From Rhizobium freirei PRF 81 (GTDB lineage Bacteria > Pseudomonadota > Alphaproteobacteria > Rhizobiales > Rhizobiaceae), in contig NZ_AQHN01000089.1 in the NCBI RefSeq assembly GCF_000359745.1, forward strand, positions 186,001-250,000: 64,000 nucleotides of DNA, read 5' to 3'. The position numbers were made by a program, and so were the translations under genes. Shown one piece after another: positions 59,272 to 64,000 of the stretch. The notes under the pieces are model-generated. The model had not been told where the DNA came from, searched no databases, and saw only the letters and a program-made list of their open reading frames with translations. Numbering within the stretch: the first letter of the stretch is position 1; each line of letters starts with the position of its first letter.

Positions 59272-60306
59272 ATGGGTTTCAAAGTTGCAGTAGCGGGCGC
59301 GACCGGGAATGTCGGCCGCGAAATGCTCAACATCCTAGCTGAACGCGGTTTTCCGGCCGATGAGGTCGTGGCGCTCGCATCCGCCCGCTCGCAGGGAACC
59401 GAAGTTTCCTTCGGCGACCGGACGCTGAAGGTTTCCAACCTGGAGAACTACGACTTCTCCGACACCGACATCTGCCTGATGTCGGCCGGCGGCGAGGTCT
59501 CGAAGAAGTTCTCGCCGAAGATCGGCGCCCAGGGCTGCGTCGTCATCGACAACTCCTCGGCCTGGCGCTACGACGCCGACGTGCCGCTGATCGTCCCGGA
59601 AGTGAACCCCGATGCCGTCGCGCAGTTCACCAAGCGCAACATCATCGCCAATCCGAATTGCTCGACCGCGCAGCTCGTCGTCGCGCTGAAGCCGCTGCAT
59701 GACTTCGCCAAGATCAAGCGCGTCGTCGTCTCGACCTACCAGTCCGTTTCCGGTGCCGGCAAGGACGGCATGGACGAACTCTTCAACCAGACCCGTGCTG
59801 TCTTCGTTGCCGACCCGATCGAAGCGAAGAAGTTCACCAAGCGCATCGCCTTCAACGTCATCCCGCACATCGATAGCTTCATGGAAGACGGCTACACCAA
59901 GGAAGAATGGAAGGTGCTGGCCGAAACCAAGAAGATGCTCGACCCGAAGATCAAGGTCACCTGCACGGCCGTGCGCGTCCCCGTCTTCATCGGCCATTCG
60001 GAATCGGTCAACATCGAATTCGAAAACGAGATCACTGCCGATCAGGCCCGCGACATCCTGCGCGAAGCGCCCGGCTGCCTCGTCATCGACAAGCGCGAAA
60101 ACGGCGGCTACATCACGCCTTACGAATCCGCCGGCGAAGATGCGACCTATATTTCGCGCATCCGCGAAGACGCAACCGTCGAAAACGGCCTCAATCTGTG
60201 GGTCGTCTCCGACAATCTGCGCAAGGGTGCCGCGCTCAACGCCATCCAGATCGCCGAACTGCTCATCAATCGCGGCCTGATCAAGCCGCGCAAGCAGGCT
60301 GCATAA
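59272..60306 (+). CDS. asd: Aspartate-semialdehyde dehydrogenase
   Basis: 344 residues. MGFKVAVAGATGNVGREML (NADP-binding), VVIDNSSAWRYD, IANPNCSTAQLVVALKPLHD (catalytic Cys) and VSTYQSVSGAGKDGMDEL are diagnostic, with the conserved RVPVFIGHSESVNIEF later. It makes aspartate semialdehyde for lysine/diaminopimelate, threonine and methionine. AGAGAAAGAGAGCTTGAG precedes the ATG. A clear terminator follows. Confidence 0.97.
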   Translation: MGFKVAVAGATGNVGREMLNILAERGFPADEVVALASARSQGTEVSFGDRTLKVSNLENYDFSDTDICLMSAGGEVSKKFSPKIGAQGCVVIDNSSAWRYDADVPLIVPEVNPDAVAQFTKRNIIANPNCSTAQLVVALKPLHDFAKIKRVVVSTYQSVSGAGKDGMDELFNQTRAVFVADPIEAKKFTKRIAFNVIPHIDSFMEDGYTKEEWKVLAETKKMLDPKIKVTCTAVRVPVFIGHSESVNIEFENEITADQARDILREAPGCLVIDKRENGGYITPYESAGEDATYISRIREDATVENGLNLWVVSDNLRKGAALNAIQIAELLINRGLIKPRKQAA

Positions 60307-60363
60307 GATTTCGTAAACCAATTTACGGTTTATAAATCTTCGCTAGCTAAGCAGGATTGAACG

Positions 60364-60399
60364 AAAGCCTCGCCATTTCGGATGAAAGGCGAGGCTTTT
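60364..60399 (+). terminator. Intrinsic terminator after asd
   Basis: AAAGCCTCGCC (60364-60374), 13-base loop, GGCGAGGCTTT (60388-60398) followed by T. A strong stem 58 bases after the stop. Confidence 0.8.
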
Positions 60400-60419
60400 G
60401 CAAATATAGTTGGCGGTTA

Positions 60420-60435
60420 TGTTTTACGTGAAGCA
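60420..60435. promoter_or_regulatory. Second parS-like site (two mismatches)
   Basis: TGTTTTACGTGAAGCA matches the parS consensus at fourteen of sixteen positions and lies 4.6 kb from the better site at 55772, again in an intergenic region. The two mismatches reduce symmetry, so binding would be weaker. Confidence 0.4.
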
Positions 60436-60594
60436 AAAATACTGATCGCCAAAATGTGATAATGACATGATGGTCGGATACTGGCATGGTCCAGTGACGA
60501 CTAGACCGCGCATAGGCCCGGAGATTGGCGGGTTTGTGCGCCTTCCAAAAACGGTTACCGCGTTCGCATCGCGGTAAGAATTCGGGGACATTGA

Positions 60595-61416
60595 ATGCGG
60601 ATCACAAAGTCTGGAATGGCAGCTCTCGTCGCGGGCGGGCTGCTGCTCGCCATGCCGATTACGGCAAACGCTGCATCCTGCGGCAATACTTCCGCAGGTT
60701 TCGAGAATTGGATGCAGGAATTCAAGCGCGAAGCGCAGGGACAGGGCGTCAGCCCATCCGTCCTCGACAGGGCCTTCGCCAACGTCCACTACAACCAGCC
60801 CACCATCCGCGCCGACCGTGGCCAGAAGAGCTTCAAGCTTTCCTTCGAGGAATTCATGAAGAAGCGCGGCGGCCAGACGATCATCAATCGCGGCAAGAGC
60901 ATGAAACAGGCGAACGGAGCGTTGTTTGCCAAGATCGAGAAGCGCTTCGGCGTTCCCGCAGGCCCGATCATCGCCATCTGGGGCATGGAAACCGGCTTCG
61001 GCAGCTACATGGGCGACCAGCATACGCTTTCGGCCGTCTCGACCCTCGCCTATGACTGCCGCCGTTCCGCATTCTTCACCGAACAGCTCTATGCCGCCCT
61101 GAAGCTCGTCGGCGAAGGTTATCTCAGCCCGTCCGCACGCGGCGCGGCTCACGGCGAAATCGGCCAGACGCAGTTCATGCCCAAGAACGTCGTCGCCTTC
61201 GGTATCGACGAAGATGGCGACGGCAGGGTCGATCTTGTCGGTTCGCGCGCGGACGCGCTGGCCTCGACCGCCAACTTCCTGCGCGGCCATGGCTGGCAGC
61301 CCGGCGCCGGCTATCAACCCGGCGAGCCGAATTTCGCCGCCATTGCCGGCTGGAACGACGCACGGGTCTATCAGCAGGCCATCGCCTATATCGGCCAGCA
61401 GATCGACGGCAGGTAA
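60595..61416 (+). CDS. Lytic murein transglycosylase (MltB/SLT_2 family)
   Basis: 273 residues. Signal peptide about 1-26 (ending TANA), mature N-terminus SCGNTSAGFENWMQEF. The SLT_2 catalytic core follows: IIAIWGMETGFGSYMG (catalytic Glu132), LSAVSTLAYDCRR, AAHGEIGQTQFMPKNVV and LASTANFLRGHGW. It cleaves peptidoglycan between MurNAc and GlcNAc in the periplasm. No lipobox is present. Followed by a bidirectional terminator. Confidence 0.93.
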   Translation: MRITKSGMAALVAGGLLLAMPITANAASCGNTSAGFENWMQEFKREAQGQGVSPSVLDRAFANVHYNQPTIRADRGQKSFKLSFEEFMKKRGGQTIINRGKSMKQANGALFAKIEKRFGVPAGPIIAIWGMETGFGSYMGDQHTLSAVSTLAYDCRRSAFFTEQLYAALKLVGEGYLSPSARGAAHGEIGQTQFMPKNVVAFGIDEDGDGRVDLVGSRADALASTANFLRGHGWQPGAGYQPGEPNFAAIAGWNDARVYQQAIAYIGQQIDGR

Positions 61417-61440
61417 GCCTCAGCTGGCGCATGAATCAAA

Positions 61441-61477
61441 AAAAGGCGCTGCGACCGGATGGTCCGCAGCGCCTTTT
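61441..61477. terminator. Bidirectional terminator
   Basis: AAAAGGCGCTGCG (61441-61453) and CGCAGCGCCTTTT (61465-61477) form a perfect 13-base-pair stem with A- and T-runs on both sides. It separates the transglycosylase gene from the convergent carbonic anhydrase gene and can end both transcripts. Confidence 0.85.
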
Positions 61478-61517
61478 CTTTTGATCGATATTCTAGCCGC
61501 CGGACGTCCAGGTGGCC

Positions 61518-62159
61518 TTATACGTCCGGACGAATGAAATCGCGGGTATTGGGGTCCATGATCCAGAGCTCGCCGGTCGAAATATCGAACCATGCGCCGT
61601 GCAGGTTCAGCTTGCCTTCTTCCTCGCGCGCCTTGATCTCCGGAAAACTGCGCAGATTGTTCAGCGAGTTGCGGATCGAAATGCGCTCCAGTGCCGTCTG
61701 ACGCTCGGTCTGCGTCATGATGTCGTTGCTCTGGATCTGCTCGGCAGCCGGCCTCAGCAAGGCCATCCACCGGCCGATGAAATCGCCCGGGGATAGCGGC
61801 TCGGCATCGGGATCGAGCGCGGCGCGAATACCGCCGCAGCGTCCGTGGCCCATGACGACGATGTCGGAAACCTTGAGCGACAGAACCGCGAATTCAAGCG
61901 CTGACGAAGTCGAATGGAAATTACCGTCCGGCTCATAGGGCGGCACCATATTGGCGACGTTGCGGATGACGAAGAGCTCGCCCGGACCGGCATCGAAGAT
62001 GATCTCCGGCGCCGAGCGGGAGTCGCAACAGGCAATCACGAGCGTCGATGGATTTTGCCCGAGCTCCGCGAGAGAGCGATAACGCTCGCGCTCATCGACG
62101 TAACGCCCGCTCATGAAGTTGCGATAACCGTTCAGAAGGGTGTCGGGAAAGCTTTGCAT
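61518..62159 (-). CDS. Beta-class carbonic anhydrase
   Basis: 213 residues. VIACCDSRSAPEIIF holds Cys44 and Asp46, and VVMGHGRCGGIRAAL holds His105 and Cys108, the four zinc-site residues of beta carbonic anhydrases. ELFVIRNVANMVPP and STSSALEFAVLSL are also typical. It interconverts CO2 and bicarbonate in the cytoplasm. ATG 62159. Convergent with the transglycosylase gene, same strand as pdxY. Confidence 0.95.
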   Translation of the reverse strand: MQSFPDTLLNGYRNFMSGRYVDERERYRSLAELGQNPSTLVIACCDSRSAPEIIFDAGPGELFVIRNVANMVPPYEPDGNFHSTSSALEFAVLSLKVSDIVVMGHGRCGGIRAALDPDAEPLSPGDFIGRWMALLRPAAEQIQSNDIMTQTERQTALERISIRNSLNNLRSFPEIKAREEEGKLNLHGAWFDISTGELWIMDPNTRDFIRPDV

Positions 62160-62231
62160 GATATTGAATTACAGCGCACCGGGACCGATGGCAACTGCTG
62201 CGCTGCAAAAAGCATTAACTGCTGCGAACCG

Positions 62232-63107
62232 CTATTTTTTGCGCCGTTGCGCCGGGTGCATGAGGTGTCGCAGCTGCACCATCGCCATCGGCGTCGACAG
62301 GCTCGCGGAATCGACGGCGAGCGTCAGCTCGTTGCTGCCGCGTTTGACAGCGCGCGCCAGCACCTCATAGACGCTGGCCGTCGTCAGTTGCAGCGCCCGT
62401 TCCTCATCCATGCCGGAAAGCAGGCGGGAAACGAACAAGGCACAGAGCAGGTCGCCGAGCCCGTTCGGCGCACCTTCTATGCTGCGATGTTCGGCAAGCA
62501 GCGCGCTCCGGCCGCTGAGATAGAGATTTCCGATGCCGCCGGCCATCATCGGCACCGCCGAGGTCACCAGCATGCGCGACGGCCCGAGCGCAAGTGCCGC
62601 CTCCATAATGGCGTTATTATCCTCGAGCGGCGCACCGGCAAGCCAGGCAAGCTCATAGCGGTTCGGCGTCGCCAGCGAGGCCAATGGGATTAGATGGTCG
62701 CGGATCGCTTCGGCCGTCGCCTCGGGCACATAGAGCCCGCCGGCATCGCCGATCACCGGATCGCAGGCATAAAGCAGATCGGGGTTCTTTTCCCGCAATG
62801 CCGCCACCAGCCGGGCGACGGAACGCGCCTGTGCGGCATTGCCGAAATATCCGGAAAGCACCGCCTTCACTTCCGATAACCACGGGGCAGCGATAAGATC
62901 GTCGATTGCGTGATCGAAATCCGCCTCGTTGAAGGTCAGCCGCGTCGAGCGACCATGGCCGGGATGCCATGGCAGAACGATGGTGGGCAGGGCCCAGACT
63001 GGGTGGCCGAGCGTTTCCAGCGCGAAGACGGCGGCGCGATTGCCGACGGACCCTCTGACGACATGGCTGGAGATGACGATAACGGCGCCGGCCGACACTT
63101 GCGACAT
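62232..63107 (-). CDS. pdxY: Pyridoxal kinase
   Basis: 291 residues from ATG 63107 (MSQVSAGAV); the frame also opens at 63173. VISSHVVRGSVGNRAAVFAL, YACDPVIGDAGGLYVP, LATPNRYELAWLAG and APNGLGDLLCALFVSRLL (anion-hole GxGD-like) fit the PdxY/PdxK ribokinase fold. Phosphorylates pyridoxal in vitamin B6 salvage. 72 bases upstream of the carbonic anhydrase gene on the same strand. Divergent from the NAD-glutamate dehydrogenase gene across 294 bases with no other gene. Confidence 0.9.
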   Translation of the reverse strand: MSQVSAGAVIVISSHVVRGSVGNRAAVFALETLGHPVWALPTIVLPWHPGHGRSTRLTFNEADFDHAIDDLIAAPWLSEVKAVLSGYFGNAAQARSVARLVAALREKNPDLLYACDPVIGDAGGLYVPEATAEAIRDHLIPLASLATPNRYELAWLAGAPLEDNNAIMEAALALGPSRMLVTSAVPMMAGGIGNLYLSGRSALLAEHRSIEGAPNGLGDLLCALFVSRLLSGMDEERALQLTTASVYEVLARAVKRGSNELTLAVDSASLSTPMAMVQLRHLMHPAQRRKK

Positions 63108-63401
63108 GATGCTTGCTTTCAAGTTCAGGGCTTCAACTGCACAATGCGCCGTTGATGATCCCTTTGGCGGCACTCTGTCAACGGCACTTCACAGAGTGAT
63201 GAAAGCCTCTGTTGACGAAATGATTCCGTCAATTTCTCGCCAAAGACATCCGCCTTTCGCCGGGATCGCGCATTCCGGCAAGTTTTTTAAAAAAACGGGC
63301 CAAAATCAGTCCGAAACCAACCAATTTCGCATTCTTTTTGCCAGTTTTTTCGCTAAACCTTCTGCTACTGTGGTCAGAATTCGAAAATCGGGAGGAATTC
63401 C

Positions 63402-64000
63402 ATGGCGCCGAAAAGCAATCCGAAACGGGAAAAACAGATCGAAGCGGCACGAAAAATAGCCGCGGCGACGGGCGAGGCGCATCTCGATCCCGAAATCCTG
63501 TTCGGCCGTGCCAGCAACGACGACATGGAGCTTTACAGCCCTGAAATGCTGGCCCTTGCTGCAACGCACGCGGCCAAGGAGCTGGCGGCCTGGAACGGCA
63601 CCGCTCCGCGCGTCAGCATCGATCAGCTTGCCAATATCGAGCCCGATGGAGTTGCCGTATCGATCCTGTCGATCACCGACCACAACATGCCCTTCCTCTA
63701 CGAATCGGTCATGGGCGAGGTGACCAGCAGCTACCGCGACCTCTATATGGCCGTGCACCCGATCCTGGTCGTCGAGGACGGCAAGCAGCCAAGCCTCTAT
63801 TCCGCCGATCACCCGAGCGATCCCGCCCATCGCGTCAGCCATATCCAGCTTCATCTCTCGCCTTTGACGGCAGCGCAGGCAGCGGACCTGGCCAAACGGG
63901 TGCAGACCGTGCTCGATCAGACGCATCTCGCCGTTTCCGACTGGAAGCCGATGCTGTCGCGCCTGGACACCGTCATTTCCGAGCTTTCGACCTATGAAGC
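63402..64000 (+). CDS. NAD-glutamate dehydrogenase, large type, partial N-terminus
   Basis: ATG 63402 follows TCGGGAGGAATTCC. The frame is open to the window end (about 199 residues). The start MAPKSNPKREKQIEAARKIA, then LAATHAAKELAAWNG, DHNMPFLYESVMGEVTSSYR and LYMAVHPILVVEDG, matches the regulatory N-terminus of the ~1600-residue NAD-dependent glutamate dehydrogenases of proteobacteria. These deaminate glutamate to 2-oxoglutarate. The catalytic domain lies outside the window. Confidence 0.85.
   Translation, partial: MAPKSNPKREKQIEAARKIAAATGEAHLDPEILFGRASNDDMELYSPEMLALAATHAAKELAAWNGTAPRVSIDQLANIEPDGVAVSILSITDHNMPFLYESVMGEVTSSYRDLYMAVHPILVVEDGKQPSLYSADHPSDPAHRVSHIQLHLSPLTAAQAADLAKRVQTVLDQTHLAVSDWKPMLSRLDTVISELSTYE

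Noticed and set aside
1..64000. CRISPR arrays, insertion sequences, rRNA genes
   Set aside because: No regularly spaced direct repeats, no transposase motifs and no rRNA sequence were seen on either strand.

Overview
The window reads as a chromosomal segment of an alphaproteobacterium of the Rhizobiaceae, most likely Rhizobium. Support comes from the rplU-rpmA-(two GNAT)-obgE-proB-proA-nadD ... rsfS-rlmH-envC-ctpA-rppH order, the imuA-imuB-dnaE2 SOS cassette with an alphaproteobacterial LexA box, a single-domain ModE-like regulator beside modABC, and a large NAD-glutamate dehydrogenase at the right edge. Most of the window is GC-rich. The first ~13.6 kb is visibly AT-richer.

Layout. 1-13.6 kb: a surface-polysaccharide locus, nearly all on the minus strand. 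It holds an ABC-2 export permease (cut by the window edge), GT2 and GT61 glycosyltransferases, a beta-propeller glycosidase-like protein, a PhyH-type dioxygenase, an FkbM methyltransferase, a FemAB/GNAT-like protein, a left-handed beta-helix acyltransferase, a methyltransferase, a fused FdtA-FdtB enzyme (dTDP-sugar 3,4-ketoisomerase plus aminotransferase), RmlA/RfbA and an OafA-type O-acyltransferase. The locus abuts a tRNA-Gln gene. 14.2-18.6 kb: an ECF sigma (SigF-like) / NrsF anti-sigma pair, divergent from a bufferin-type RiPP metallophore operon (two DUF2282 precursors, MNIO/DUF692 BufB, DUF2063 BufC, DoxX). Both divergent promoters carry the same GTAAC-N17-CGTAGA signature. 18.7-26.4 kb: accessory genes (second PhyH-like protein, DUF1003 protein, tetA/tetR-like pair with twin operators, flavin reductase, YigZ, GyrI-like protein, cupin), an ABC permease relic, a decayed tRNA-Ser and an intact tRNA-Ser.

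26.7-44.4 kb: conserved core (ribosomal proteins L21/L27, ObgE, proline synthesis, NadD, RsfS, RlmH, EnvC, CtpA, divergent polysaccharide deacetylase, RppH, bacterioferritin/Bfd), interrupted by modABC and by a minus-strand small RNA of three hairpins, each showing CCUCCUCCC in its loop (cuckoo/CcsR type, anti-Shine-Dalgarno). 44.5-50.4 kb: imuA-imuB-dnaE2 mutasome. 50.6-64 kb: metallopeptidase, DUF1737, CitE-like lyase, leuD, TIM-barrel protein, leuB, PAP2 phosphatase, ArsR/SDR pair, Dps, asd, lytic transglycosylase, beta-carbonic anhydrase, PdxY and the start of NAD-glutamate dehydrogenase. Two parS-like palindromes flank the 55.8-60.4 kb stretch. Two families of interspersed intergenic repeats (about 110 bp and 55-100 bp) recur through the window.

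The most interesting items are the self-contained sigma-controlled bufferin cluster, the triple-hairpin anti-SD RNA, the parS-like sites, and the FdtA-FdtB fusion in an AT-rich island next to tRNA-Gln. Coordinates, motifs and dyads were read by eye. Family names come from memory of domain signatures, without database searches.
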